Origin: Methanosarcina sp. UBA289
GTDB lineage: Archaea > Halobacteriota > Methanosarcinia > Methanosarcinales > Methanosarcinaceae
Direction: 5' to 3'
Assembly: GCA_002496565.1 (NCBI GenBank)
Contig: DAKJ01000017.1
Span: forward strand, 245,998 to 309,997
Length of the DNA: 64,000 bases
Each line of letters starts with the position of its first letter. Position 1 is the stretch's first letter. Below are positions 8,950 to 18,955 of the stretch, in pieces. The position numbers were made by a program, and so were the translations under genes. Below the pieces are notes generated by a model. It ran no database searches, was not told where the DNA came from, and was given only the letters and a program-made list of their open reading frames with translations.

Positions 8950-9306
8950 TTGATTCGAGTAAAAAGAGTTTACGAACCGCCATCCGATCAGGATGGATTT
9001 AGGGTACTTGTGGATAAACTCTGGCCCAGAGGACTCAGGAAAAGTGAAGCAAGGCTTGATCTCTGGATAAAAGAAATAGCTCCTGAAGACAAACTTAGAA
9101 AATGGTTTTCCCATGATCCTGAAAAATGGGAAGAATTCAGGGAATGCTACCTTAAAGAACTGGAGCAAAAAGAAGAATATGTAAGAAAACTTCTCGAAAA
9201 AGCGAAAGAAAATGATCTTACTCTGCTTTATGCTGCAAAAAGTGAGACTTTTAATAACGCTATAGTTCTAAAGGAATACCTTGAATCCAGATTAAAAAGA
9301 CAGTAG
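8950..9306 (+). CDS. DUF488 family protein (YeaO-like)
   Basis: 118 aa. It begins IRVKRVYEPP and has the conserved VLVDKLWPRGLRK and LRKWFSHDPEKWEEF motifs, and ends with LLYAAKSETFNNAIVLKEYL, all diagnostic for the DUF488/YeaO family. The family is small, soluble and without proven function. The start is TTG preceded by GAGGGGTAGGC. It is expressed alone; a terminator-like hairpin lies at 9526-9565. Confidence 0.85.
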   Translation: MIRVKRVYEPPSDQDGFRVLVDKLWPRGLRKSEARLDLWIKEIAPEDKLRKWFSHDPEKWEEFRECYLKELEQKEEYVRKLLEKAKENDLTLLYAAKSETFNNAIVLKEYLESRLKRQ

Positions 9307-9525
9307 CTTTGAAAGCCTGAATTTAATCAGTCAGTAAGATGGGTAGCAAACTTTTTACAGGTGGATTCTGTACCGTTAGCTTTGTTTTTCAAGTAAATCC
9401 CGTAGTCCAGCTTCAATTCTTTTGAAAATATTATTTATTATTTCAAAAATATTTATTAATTCTTTCAAAAATATTGGTAATATTTGGACATGGAACTTTC
9501 TACTGAAAACTATAATAAGAAAGCT

Positions 9526-9565
9526 GCCGGCACCTTCAAAAAGAGGTTGCCGGCCTTTTTCCTTC
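9526..9565 (+). terminator. GC-rich hairpin with T tract
   Basis: GCCGGC arms (9526-9531 and 9549-9554) with an inner CCT/AGG pair, followed by CTTTTTCC. It sits between the convergent DUF488 gene and the flippase gene, and could terminate the former. An open frame of 63 codons covering it on the minus strand is not considered real. Confidence 0.55.
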
Positions 9566-9597
9566 ACCTAGACCAAATTTCCTCTGCCAAGACCAAA

Positions 9598-11151
9598 TTA
9601 TGATGCAAGGGCCTTGAGTGCTTTGGGGATGTGGAGGCGAATGTTGTATCTGAGATTCTTCCGAATTTCACCTATCATCTTCATTTCAGTATTATCCAAT
9701 ATTTTTGCCCGATGGACAATCAGGAAATACCCGACTATGAAGATTACGTACTCCCAGGTTGCTCCAGTAAGCAGATGAGCATTCTTGGCTGCGAGCATGG
9801 ATCCGACTATCAAGATAACTATCAGAGTCAATTTCTTGTACATCGAAGTGAACGGATGCATATTCTGCTTCCTCCATGCCCTCAAAGTCATAGAGACTTC
9901 GATTGTTGAATAGGATATCGCAGTCCCTATAGCTGCACCTATCATGCCATACTCAGGTATAAGCAGGAAGTTGATGACAGCATTAATGCCTGCACTTGCT
10001 ACTGAGCATTTCATAAGGAAATCCGAGTCTCCGGAGGCTAACAGAGTGTGATAGTTAAATCCAAAGTACGAGTTTGCTATGAATCCCATGGCAAGGATAC
10101 GCAAGGCCGTGGCACCACTTACGTATTGAGCCCCGTAAAGTTTCGTAATAAAGTATTCAGGGTAAACGAATATCAGTGCAAAGAGAGGGAATGTAAGTAG
10201 GAAGCACCATTTAGTCATTACCGAATAAATTGAGCCAAGTGGTGCAGTATTGTTTTGACCCCATAACCTGGAAGTTACAGGGACATATACATAGCCCATG
10301 GAAGCTATTACTAGGGATAGGAACCCTACAAGAGGGTATACTGCATTGTAAATCCCAACGACTTCAGCTGACTTGAAGTAACCTAGCATTATTGTGTCTA
10401 TCCAGCTCATGAGGTTGAGCAGAGTTGCAGTTATCAAAAGCGGGAACGAGTATCTTATTAACTGTCTAGTTGTATCACTGAATTGAATTTTCCGTTTCTG
10501 CTTGGTCTCCCGCTTGATTGGCGGCCTTTTTATAAAGTACACAGTCATTATACCGAAGGTAAAGATCATTGAAAGCAGATCCGCAAACACAACACCGTTC
10601 AGAGAAGACCCAATTAATACGGCAACTATAGCAAAAACAAGCAGAGAAGCCGGCCTTATTATGTTGTAGAAGTACATATTAACACTTGTACGACCGAATC
10701 CTCTGTAGACTGCTACTGTCAGGTTCAGGAGTATTGTGAACGGAACTGCAAGGATCAGGATCTTTACTACGGGCAGGATTTTACCCTCTGCATCGAATCC
10801 ATTCCCGGCCAGACTATAGAACAGAGAAGGAGAGACCAGAATTGAAAGCAAACCTGCAATCAAGCCCATAAGCATGGCTGAGATTATTAACTCAGGTAAC
10901 TTCTGTTCCTCGTGCCTGCCCCTGAAGAAGGCAATATATCTTGGTACGCCTTCATTGAGTCCAAGGGTTGCAAATGCACCTGTAATTGAGATCACAGTAA
11001 GTGCAAGGGAGTATGTACCAAAGTCTGCTGGCGCAAGTTGTGATGTGAGTACTTTTTTAGTGAGGATGTCGAGAAGCATTCCTATGAAGGTTCCTGCAAG
11101 TATTACACCGGAACCTGCCACTATCCGGTTGACCGAGTCGTTAACTGACAT
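9598..11151 (-). CDS. Oligosaccharide flippase family protein (Wzx/MATE-like)
   Basis: 517 aa with about 12-14 membrane segments. The start VNRIVAGSGVILAGTFIGMLLDILTK and the motif PADFGTYSLALTV...LGLNEGVPRYIAFF are typical of polysaccharide-biosynthesis flippases of the MVF superfamily, which move lipid-linked glycans across the cytoplasmic membrane. No glycosyltransferases are adjacent, so the substrate, possibly an S-layer N-glycan precursor or exopolysaccharide unit, is unknown. There is no clear ribosome binding site upstream of the ATG. Confidence 0.85.
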   Translation of the reverse strand: MSVNDSVNRIVAGSGVILAGTFIGMLLDILTKKVLTSQLAPADFGTYSLALTVISITGAFATLGLNEGVPRYIAFFRGRHEEQKLPELIISAMLMGLIAGLLSILVSPSLFYSLAGNGFDAEGKILPVVKILILAVPFTILLNLTVAVYRGFGRTSVNMYFYNIIRPASLLVFAIVAVLIGSSLNGVVFADLLSMIFTFGIMTVYFIKRPPIKRETKQKRKIQFSDTTRQLIRYSFPLLITATLLNLMSWIDTIMLGYFKSAEVVGIYNAVYPLVGFLSLVIASMGYVYVPVTSRLWGQNNTAPLGSIYSVMTKWCFLLTFPLFALIFVYPEYFITKLYGAQYVSGATALRILAMGFIANSYFGFNYHTLLASGDSDFLMKCSVASAGINAVINFLLIPEYGMIGAAIGTAISYSTIEVSMTLRAWRKQNMHPFTSMYKKLTLIVILIVGSMLAAKNAHLLTGATWEYVIFIVGYFLIVHRAKILDNTEMKMIGEIRKNLRYNIRLHIPKALKALAS

Positions 11152-11172
11152 GTTAATACCGTTTTATTGCAG

Positions 11173-11538
11173 TTAGTTCCCGACTTCCTGGGTCAATGGG
11201 CAGGAGCAATATTCGGTTGCCTTGCCAGTGACTGCTTGTGATAAATTCTCAGTCAACTGCAGACTAGAGCTTGATAGGCTTTTTTTTGCAGTTTGCAGGA
11301 AAGCTAAACCTGACTCTTGAGTCTTGCAGATATTACCAGATAGGGTACTGGTGTTGTATTTGATAGAAAATCTCATTTTAGGGTTTCGGGTTTCAAAGTT
11401 TGCTGTTTCAAATTCCTTAAAACAGCTGAGAATTTTAAATTTGTTTGTATTGCTGTCTTTTTGCTGAACTTCTTGTCTGGCTGCCCCTTTGTGAGCTTTC
11501 AAGACAAGGTCTATCTTGGGTTTCTTGATAAGCTGCAT
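11173..11538 (-). CDS. Possible hypothetical protein upstream of the flippase gene
   Basis: 121 codons, not recognised. It has an AAAGGTCG ribosome-binding-like sequence nine bases before its ATG and ends 21 bp before the flippase start, which is why it is listed. The protein is Ser/Lys/Gln-rich, with no domain, signal or membrane segment. It borders a decayed region, so it may be a chance frame or a remnant. Confidence 0.2.
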   Translation of the reverse strand: MQLIKKPKIDLVLKAHKGAARQEVQQKDSNTNKFKILSCFKEFETANFETRNPKMRFSIKYNTSTLSGNICKTQESGLAFLQTAKKSLSSSSLQLTENLSQAVTGKATEYCSCPLTQEVGN

Positions 11539-13202
11539 GATTTCTTACGACCTTTAGGATGGATCGGAGCTAAATCTTCGATTGGATTTTGGGGCCAATT
11601 TCCGGGTTGGATCAGGGTTGAGTCCTGGCTTGGTTCTGACTGGCTCGAGTGAGGATTTTGGGTTAATCCTCGATTGGGTTCCGAGTATTAGAGGCTTGGA
11701 CTATGGGTTGAATTCGGAAAGACCCCTATTGGATCACAGGTTGGGTTTTGGGTTGAACCCGATAGAACTCCTGTTGGATCACAGGTTGGATTTTGGTTTT
11801 GATCCCGGGTAGGATCTCTTTGAATTTTAGGGTGAATCTGGGTTAGATTCAGATTGGGTTATGGAAGGCAGGTCTGGGTTTTACCTACCTTGCGTAGAAT
11901 ATTGATGCGTTTCGGATTCAACAGGGATTTTGGCTGCATTTTGAAGCTGGAAATATGTTTTTGCACTCTTAGATCTGCTTACGAAACTCGTAGAACCTTT
12001 TTCCATTTTAACTCCACAAGCTCGTAGTCGATTTAACTGTTTCAGTAGTGGCAAAGCAAATTCCTGGTTATGCAGTTTTTCTGAAACCTGAAGATGAATA
12101 AACTCTATAAACATCTTTTAAAGTTCCCCCCAGATTTCTATGGAGTACCACCTCGACTTGATATAAAAGCTTTTTGGAATCATTCCAGACTTATCATAAT
12201 GAGGTAAGATAGCTTCCTGAAAAACTGATTTGAGATTTCCTCTGTCAGGGATTTGGTTTGATATCGGTATTCAGCTTTTAATTAACCTGATGTAGTTTTA
12301 GGGCAATCAAAAGCCCAGAATCCTGAAAATAACCTTAAAAAGGGTTTGAATAACCTGAAATTCCGATTTACCCATTCAGGATAATCCCAATTTCCTTCAT
12401 TCGTTGAGGAATGTTCTGATGCAGAGGAGTTTTTGCTTACACAATCATGTGCATGCAGGGCAGAGAAGCCATTTCCGGAGGTAAGGATAAGTTGAAAAGA
12501 AACTTTCAAAATATCATTATCAAACATAATAATGATTTTTATACCTATCTCGAAATTTTTTCATATAGCCCATGGAGGGTATTGTAATATAATTCTCATA
12601 TAAATATTTTGCTTATCAATAATAGAAGGATAAAAATTTCATCAATAAAAAGTAAATAAGAGTTTATAATATTCTTTAATTTACCCTTAAATGGAGTATA
12701 AAAAAGGAAAATGAGGGCTTAAAACCTTCATTTTGCTATTTGATTTAATTTAATTTAATTTAAATTAATTATTTACTTCTATTAATTCAGTTTCTGTTTT
12801 TTGATTCAATTAGACTTAAATAACTCTATAAAAGCTCATTCAAAAGCTCACTGAGAAACTCCCAATCATAATTTGAATGAAACTTTTAAATGGGGCTGAA
12901 GTAATTTTTAGAATAAGTATTTTAATAAATTAAAAATTAGCTTAAAAATTCAAAACATTCACTTAAAAATATAAAAGTAATTATAATAAGGATCGGTTAA
13001 TAAGAAATCCCTGAACTGGGATGAAAAATAAACAAATTAATTTCAAATAAACAAATTAATTTCTATGTGCCTGAATATCAGAAAAAAGTATAAGGAAAAG
13101 AAAACCGGTTTTGATCTCTTGATTATGGTTTATTACTTGTCCATCCTCCCTATTAATACAAGAACCTATTATGAATCAGCGTTCGCTTTGTAAAGGCTGC
13201 CG
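11539..13202. other. Gene-poor stretch of about 1.7 kb
   Basis: Frames of 70-80 codons occur on both strands (for example 11881-12114 and 12282-12527 minus) but none has a recognisable family or a good start context. The first 340 bp are strikingly G/T-rich on the plus strand with short repeats; the rest turns increasingly AT-rich. It looks like decayed gene sequence. Confidence 0.5.
11724..11813 (+). repeat. Two 45-bp imperfect tandem repeats in G/T-rich sequence
   Basis: Two copies of a unit centred on TTGGATCACAGGTTGG followed by a TTTTGG run. They sit in a 340-bp zone (11550-11880) full of GGATTTTGG- and GGGTTGA-like words, compositionally unlike the surrounding AT-rich DNA. Confidence 0.6.
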
Positions 13203-13358
13203 TCATAAAAAGAACGAGATGATTGCAAGTATAATAAAGATTATAACGAGCCACTTTGCAATCTCCATTGAAAAACCGGCAACTCCCCGCGCGCCCAGTA
13301 TATATGCGATCAATGCCAATATTAGAAAGGCTACAGCAAGTCCTATCAAATCCGGTAT
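13203..13358 (-). CDS. DUF1328 small membrane protein, apparent ATA start
   Basis: 51 aa, too short for usual ORF cut-offs. It reads xPDLIGLAVAFLILALIAYI, then GARGVAGFSMEIAKWL and a second hydrophobic run ending ISFFL. Two membrane helices around a GxxGxAG-type loop with an AKxL motif match the DUF1328 (YtjA-like) family. A TGA stop lies two codons upstream, and the only codon spaced correctly from the strong GGGGGAG site is ATA (13358-13356). An in-frame TTG three codons later is the alternative start. A TATAAATAC-like box is upstream. Function is unknown; such proteins are often stress-linked. Confidence 0.7.
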   Translation of the reverse strand: MPDLIGLAVAFLILALIAYILGARGVAGFSMEIAKWLVIIFIILAIISFFL

Positions 13359-13812
13359 ATTTCACTCCCCCAGTGAGTATTTAGCTAATAAATTAATTAT
13401 TAGATTAAAGGTATTTATAATTTGACTGTCAAATTAAGTCGCTTTGTTATAAATAGAGATCTTTTTTTAATTGAAATCACTCCTTTTAAGATTACATATA
13501 CGTATTCTAAATCCTTCCTGTTTATTACAATTAAACGGCATCGAGTTCTGTAATCAGACACAGAAATGAAATTAAGCAAAGGTAATTGAATAAATATCAG
13601 GATCTAATACTTCATGAAAACACACTATATACCTTACTGTTAAAATAAAACAATTGAGTATTATACAAATATATAAAATGAAGATAAAGAAATGTATAGA
13701 AAGATAAAACAAGAAAATAAATGCAGAAGTAGACAAGGTAAGATAAAGGAAAAGAAAGGAAGATTCAGGAAGTATAAAAAGAAAATTGAAAGAATTTACA
13801 GGACAGATAAGA
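13359..13812. other. AT-rich spacer of about 450 bp
   Basis: It contains the DUF1328 promoter near 13400 and a purine-rich run from 13680 to 13800. The frames seen across it are low-complexity Lys/Arg or Phe/Ile strings and are not regarded as genes. Confidence 0.5.
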
Positions 13813-14994
13813 TTATGAAACAATCCTTCTGGCTTCGATATAATATCTCTTCTCATTTTCCTTTCCAAGGGAAAAGGATTTCCTTGGGAGAACTCCCTTC
13901 TTTTTAATAAGAGGAAAGAAGTTGCTCTTTTTTAATGGGGGGAGGAAGAAACCAATATTACCCTGTTTTTTTCCAAGTTTTTCCACGACTTTAGGATCAT
14001 GTTCATATTCAATTGAATAACTGTCAATTATCTCATCAAGAGTCTCAACCTCAAGATCGTACATAGGATTATCAAAAACCAGCACACCAGATCTGTCTTT
14101 TGTAGTAAACCCTATTGAATGTCCTGTGAACGGAAAATCGGCATTTAAAGGACAGTCCTTAGTTTCTTCAATCCTTGCATTGAATTTTTTAAGTAGCTCT
14201 TCAGGCTCAATTCCACTGACAACTCTGTGAATCGGCTCAAAGGAAAGACCAGGATCGTGAACATTTACAAGCTCAACCATTGCGTACCTTGCAGGATGAT
14301 CGGCCTGTACGGTCCCTTTTATCTGTTCCCAGAAACTCTTTGCAGCAGCAAGGCTGTGGTTTCCATCTCCAACAAGAAGGGGTCCAAGACTAAGGATTTT
14401 CTCCGAAATCTCTTTAATTACCTTTTCATTATTGATCCTGTAACCCGTAATATGGCCACCCTTTTCCATAAGATCAAAATCATAAACTTGATCTTCTTCA
14501 CAAATGAAATCATCTAGATTTCTTGTAACTGAGAAACAGGGATCGTCGTATAATACTAAGATGTGAGAAAGTTCCAGTTCCGCGTTTTCCCTTATCCTCA
14601 CTCTTGCTGGAAGCCTTTCTTTAATAGTGCCTTCTGTTGGCTTAATAATCGAGTCGGACCCGTTGAACTGATATTCTTCCAGATCAACTGCCACCACAAG
14701 CCCTATTCTTTCCTTACCTGAGACCAAACGTCTTACAAGAATAAAGCAGGGGCCATGGTCAATAAGAACTTTTTTGTAATCACTTAGAGATTTATGAATC
14801 TTACTTATTCTATTCTCATCTAAAGGAAGATATATTTCCGGACAAATTAGATTTAACGTAGAAGGAGCGTTTCCAACAAATTCTTCAACTCTTTTCCAGT
14901 ATTCCAGATCCTGAGTGTGCTGATCACAGGCAATCACTGCCCACTTATCCCAATTATCTTTTGGAAGAAGAATGCGAGGAACATGTAAAACCAT
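13813..14994 (-). CDS. DUF1015 family protein
   Basis: 393 aa. Characteristic DUF1015 motifs are VIACDQHTQDLEYW near the N terminus, EGTIKERLPARVRIRENAE around residues 125-145, and LLVGDGNHSLAAAKSFWE near residue 220. The family is widespread in bacteria and archaea, is soluble and lacks an agreed reaction; the GDGNHS motif suggests a nucleotide- or phosphate-handling active site, but that is inference. It stands alone and converges with no neighbour; it is 88 bp from the upstream metallo-beta-lactamase gene, which is read in the same direction. Confidence 0.85.
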   Translation of the reverse strand: MVLHVPRILLPKDNWDKWAVIACDQHTQDLEYWKRVEEFVGNAPSTLNLICPEIYLPLDENRISKIHKSLSDYKKVLIDHGPCFILVRRLVSGKERIGLVVAVDLEEYQFNGSDSIIKPTEGTIKERLPARVRIRENAELELSHILVLYDDPCFSVTRNLDDFICEEDQVYDFDLMEKGGHITGYRINNEKVIKEISEKILSLGPLLVGDGNHSLAAAKSFWEQIKGTVQADHPARYAMVELVNVHDPGLSFEPIHRVVSGIEPEELLKKFNARIEETKDCPLNADFPFTGHSIGFTTKDRSGVLVFDNPMYDLEVETLDEIIDSYSIEYEHDPKVVEKLGKKQGNIGFFLPPLKKSNFFPLIKKKGVLPRKSFSLGKENEKRYYIEARRIVS

Positions 14995-15082
14995 GGTAAG
15001 TTAAAATAAGAGAGAGAATATAAAGATTTCTAAACCCCTTTTCTGAATGTGCAGCTTAAAGAAAGTTGGAGAAAAAATAAGC

Positions 15083-16453
15083 TTATTTTACTATGTCATA
15101 TCCGGCACTTTTCCATGCAGTCATGCTACCAAGCACATTATATACGCTATTATAGCCATGCTTTTTCAAAATTGAGGCTGCTATACTGGAGCGCTTGGAA
15201 CTATCGCAATAAATGATTACCGGAGATTTTTTGGGGATGGTGCCCAGATTTTTCTCAAGCTCGCCAATATATATATGTTTAGCTCCTTGAATGTGCCCTT
15301 CATCCCATTCTTTCTTTTTCCTCACATCCAGAAGTGTTATTTCCTCTTTCTTTTCCAGTTTATTCTTCAGATCATGGACAGACATAAAATTAAATCCATC
15401 TACGGGTAAGGCTTTCATGTACCAGGCTGCAATTCCACCGTTTAAATAACCCGTGATATTGTCATAACCCAAGCGAACCAGATACCTTAAAACGGGTTCA
15501 AGCGACTCTTTTTCCTCCAACACGAGGAGTATTGGTTTATCATAGGGAAGCACCCAGCCGGCAAAGGAAGGTATTCCTCCGAGCCAGATACTGTAGGAGT
15601 TTCTTATATATGCTCCTCCAAAAGAGTGGGGCATGCGCGTATCCACGATTATTGCCCCTTTTTCCATTTCTGCTCTGAATTGCAAGGGTGAAAGCAACTT
15701 CGGAACTGGTAGACCATGCAGCAGAGTAGGGCCCTCCCGATTGTATTGCTCCATCTTCTCGAAGTAAGGAGGAAATTCGAGCTGCTCTTCAAGTTTGAAC
15801 TTGATAAATTCTTCCTTGTCGGTTTTCTGCAGAACAGGATTCTGGATACGCTCAAGTCCAAGAGTACTGTAGTCCCGTTTGGCAATCGCTCCGCCGCAAA
15901 CCGAGCCTGCGCCATGCGCAGGACATAATATAACTCCATCTCCCAGGGGAAGGATTTTGTTAAAAATGCTGTCATAGAGGTTTGATGCCATTCTTTGGGC
16001 TTCCTCCGAGCCATAAAGATCAGTTCTTCCCGTATCTCCTACGAATAGGGCATCTCCTGTAAAAACCATTACAGGCTCTTTTCCTGTATAAAGGTCTGTC
16101 AAGATATAGGACATACTCTCGTCTGTATGGCCCGGAGTATGCAAAGCAGCCAATCTCATTGAGCCAAAATCAAACTTCTGGCCTTCAATTAAATAGTTTC
16201 CATATTTGAACTCCACTCCATGACCGTGATAAATCTCTGCATCTGTAAGCTCCTTCAATTCCAGGGAACCTATTACATAATCCTCATTTCTGTGAGTTTC
16301 AAAAATATATTTTATGTTCATACCCTCTCTTCTGGCAAGATCGACATAGATCTGACAGTCTCTTCGAGGGTCAATAACTATGGCTTCATTTTCCGAGCCA
16401 ATAAAATAAGAAAGATGAGCCAGACCTTCCGATTTAATGCGTTCGAATTTCAA
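15083..16453 (-). CDS. Metallo-beta-lactamase fold / double rhodanese protein
   Basis: 456 aa. Residues 1-225 form a persulfide-dioxygenase-like MBL domain; the usual HxHxDH motif is replaced by THRNEDY, while the later metal ligands HTPGHTDES, FTGDALFVGDTGR and CPAHGAG are kept. Two rhodanese domains follow (about 265-350 and 365-455). The first lacks the catalytic cysteine (LVLEEKE in its place); the second has it in VIIYCDSSKR. Relatives handle persulfide or polysulfide sulfur. The altered first metal motif occurs as a recognisable subgroup as far as I recall, so the protein may have another activity. It forms a single-gene unit. Confidence 0.85.
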   Translation of the reverse strand: MKFERIKSEGLAHLSYFIGSENEAIVIDPRRDCQIYVDLARREGMNIKYIFETHRNEDYVIGSLELKELTDAEIYHGHGVEFKYGNYLIEGQKFDFGSMRLAALHTPGHTDESMSYILTDLYTGKEPVMVFTGDALFVGDTGRTDLYGSEEAQRMASNLYDSIFNKILPLGDGVILCPAHGAGSVCGGAIAKRDYSTLGLERIQNPVLQKTDKEEFIKFKLEEQLEFPPYFEKMEQYNREGPTLLHGLPVPKLLSPLQFRAEMEKGAIIVDTRMPHSFGGAYIRNSYSIWLGGIPSFAGWVLPYDKPILLVLEEKESLEPVLRYLVRLGYDNITGYLNGGIAAWYMKALPVDGFNFMSVHDLKNKLEKKEEITLLDVRKKKEWDEGHIQGAKHIYIGELEKNLGTIPKKSPVIIYCDSSKRSSIAASILKKHGYNSVYNVLGSMTAWKSAGYDIVK

Positions 16454-16837
16454 TCTAAACCCCTTCCTCAGTTATATTTATGAGAATTCTGTACTATTGC
16501 AGGTTTCTCTCTATCTAATTAGAGCCGCATACTTCATATTTCTTATGAAAAATTACATTTTCCAGAAAGCTATTTAGAGTAAAATTCTAATATTAAAATA
16601 AAACAGAAAAATAATAATAATAATATTAATAATAATAATAATAATAATAATAAAGGTGTAATTATATTAGTAATATGTATTAGATAATATTTCTAGAAAA
16701 ATAATATTAAAAAATATAATGGATGATGGAAAAAATTAATGAGTATAACCAGAAACTTGGTGTAATTGAAAATGAATCCTGTCAGCTTCTCGTAATTTTT
16801 CCCATATCTACATGAGATTCAGTTTTTATTTCAACTT
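16454..16837. other. Spacer with AAT microsatellite
   Basis: About 380 bp of very AT-rich sequence without open frames. An (AAT)n tract with one interruption occupies 16609-16653. Confidence 0.6.
16609..16653. repeat. (AAT)n microsatellite
   Basis: About fifteen AAT triplets in 45 bp, broken once by ATATTAAT. Noncoding, so length variation between strains would be tolerated. Confidence 0.9.
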
Positions 16838-18154
16838 TTATTCGAACTCTCCTACAGTTATTGAGTATTCGAAACTGTTTGTGTTTTTCGGGAGAATCGT
16901 AAGTTCCCAGGTTCCGATTGTTCCGGGCACTCTATATTTTTCTATATATTTACTGCTGTCACTCTGATAATTTGAATCATCTTTTATTGCCCAGATAGGT
17001 AAAGCGTATCCCTGAGAATATACGGTACCACTCTCAGTGGCCTTCACAAGGGTCAGATTAACAGGGTTGGAATTGCATGTTAGGTTCATTTCAAAATATG
17101 GTTCTTCTTTTTGAGGAGAGATGCGAACCAATGCATTTTGGTCATAAGTTTCAGCCGAAACTTCAATCGTTATCGGATCGTCAGTTGTGGAATTAAAGGT
17201 TTTTACGTAAGGAACTGTAGGCTGTTTATCAACCATAAAGCTCAGGCCTATTTGAGGGACGGATCCGTCATTCTCATTACCATCAGCGTTCATTTCGATG
17301 AAAGCACCATAACTTCCGCTTGCATTCTCCGGAACTGGTACCCTTATGGTCATATTTGCGATTTCATCGGCTTTTATGATTGAAGGTGCAGAGATTTCTA
17401 TAATGTCATTACTAAAAGCAGGTTCTTCAAATGAATAGTCATATATCTCATAGTTCATTATTTTCGGATCAATAGTGACATCTTTCCCTGCTACATTTTT
17501 AATTTGTATCGAGTATACATATTCTTTCCCAGGCTCAATGGTATCAGAAATATAACTTGTCTGAAGCTCAAGTTTTGGACGGACAGGCACTGAGACCCGA
17601 AGGTACATCGCATTGACATATAGAGAATCACTATATTCTTCAGTATATTCTTGGATGTATATAGGATCATCATATTCTTCAGGATAAGTATCATTTGTGA
17701 AGGCTATCTGTGCCTCATATTCCCCACTTTCCGTACCCTCGGGAATATTTACGTCGATGGCAAAATTCTGCTTTACACCAGGGCTTACCGTTACGTTTTC
17801 AGGGAAAATTGTAACCCAACTTTCGTTTACTTCATAATAATAGTCAGGTGTAGCTATAACTTTCGGGGCTATGTCTAGGGTTTCATTACCTTCGTTTATG
17901 AAACTGACATTGAAGGTTTTATTTTCTCCCGGCATGAGATATACCGAATAATAGGTTGGTTTTATATCGTGTACGGTGTAATTTCCGTAAATTTCTTCTA
18001 GCCCAGGAACAATATCACTTTCGTAAGTTCCATTCTCATAGGTTACTGTTCCATTAAGATCTTCTGGCTGAGCAAATGCAGCCGGTAACAATATAAGGCA
18101 AAGCAATAAACTTAGAAACTGGGATGCTACCTTCAACGCTGTACTTTTACTCAT
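16838..18154 (-). CDS. Secreted protein with NEW3/CARDB-like beta-sandwich domains
   Basis: About 438 aa from the ATG at 18154, chosen because AAGGAG lies eight bases upstream and the N terminus is then a clean signal peptide (hydrophobic run LLLCLILLPAAFA followed by QPED). The mature protein has at least two beta-sandwich repeats with the NEW3-like signature (YSVYLMPGENKTFNVSFINEG; RPKLELQTSYISDTIEPGKEY). It is rich in Asp/Glu and NxT/S sequons, as expected for an archaeal surface protein. No C-terminal anchor is seen. Likely cell-surface or secreted; ligand unknown. Confidence 0.75.
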   Translation of the reverse strand: MSKSTALKVASQFLSLLLCLILLPAAFAQPEDLNGTVTYENGTYESDIVPGLEEIYGNYTVHDIKPTYYSVYLMPGENKTFNVSFINEGNETLDIAPKVIATPDYYYEVNESWVTIFPENVTVSPGVKQNFAIDVNIPEGTESGEYEAQIAFTNDTYPEEYDDPIYIQEYTEEYSDSLYVNAMYLRVSVPVRPKLELQTSYISDTIEPGKEYVYSIQIKNVAGKDVTIDPKIMNYEIYDYSFEEPAFSNDIIEISAPSIIKADEIANMTIRVPVPENASGSYGAFIEMNADGNENDGSVPQIGLSFMVDKQPTVPYVKTFNSTTDDPITIEVSAETYDQNALVRISPQKEEPYFEMNLTCNSNPVNLTLVKATESGTVYSQGYALPIWAIKDDSNYQSDSSKYIEKYRVPGTIGTWELTILPKNTNSFEYSITVGEFE

Positions 18155-18955
18155 ATTTCTGGCTCCTTTCTTCTGTAAGGAATATACACATCTAACTGAC
18201 GCACTCAGGGACTCCAATCGCCTGCAAATTTGCAGTATAAGATTTTTGCTTAATAAACTATAATTTTTAAACAAATTACAGGGAATGGATATTTTTCATA
18301 ATGTGCATATTTTGATTATGTGTCCCGCTATAAAATACTTATGGAAATTGTAAATATTTGGAGATTATAATCAAGCTCGTAAATCACCACTGAAAACTAG
18401 TCATTGAAAGAGAGGTGAACTATTAAGACAAAGATAACTTAAACATTATTAATTCAATCAAAAAATCATTATTGTTCTTATCTAAGAAGGAATTACTGCA
18501 AAAATCAAGCACTTCTGGACAATATAATAGCCGACAGGAAACATAATATGTAGATTTTAGGTGGCTTTTTGCTGCATAAATCCATATTATTTGACAAACT
18601 CTTGACGTACCTCTCAAACTTCTCAGAATCTAAAAGAAAAAATAGATTTAGTAGCTGTCCCAAGGAATAACTTTAAGTATTTTCAATAAGCACGTCAATA
18701 TAAAAAGGAATTCCTCAATAGCAGATTAATTTATTGAATTGATATATCCATGTAAATTTCTTCAGATAAGTATCCTCTTGTACAATGTTATTTATTATTT
18801 AAATATAATTATAATATCGTACTTATATGTGATACTTATTCGTTGCACAAATTATAATTCTTTTTTCAGAAGGGCATATATTTTTTATAAGGGTTATATT
18901 TTTGGCCACTGTTAACTGCCTGTCCATACCCATGAATAGGCATGTGCCTGCTTTT
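18155..18955. other. Gene-free spacer of 800 bp
   Basis: AT-rich; short frames only. The right part lies directly 3' of the truncated transposase and may hold the decayed remainder of that element, but no transposase motif could be read in any frame. Confidence 0.5.

Noticed and set aside
9376..9567. 63-codon minus-strand frame beside the flippase gene
   Set aside because: It runs through a terminator hairpin, has low-complexity Ile/Phe content and no ribosome binding site.
11881..12527. Two minus-strand frames of 77 and 81 codons
   Set aside because: No family resemblance and poor start contexts; they lie in apparently decayed sequence.
13171..13425. 84-codon plus-strand frame and a 70-codon minus-strand frame
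   Set aside because: Both are shadows of the DUF1328 gene, whose correct frame is different and matches a known family.
13572..13907. Lys/Arg-rich plus-strand frame and Phe-rich minus-strand frame
   Set aside because: Translation of a purine-rich noncoding run and of the 3' end of the DUF1015 gene; no start signals.
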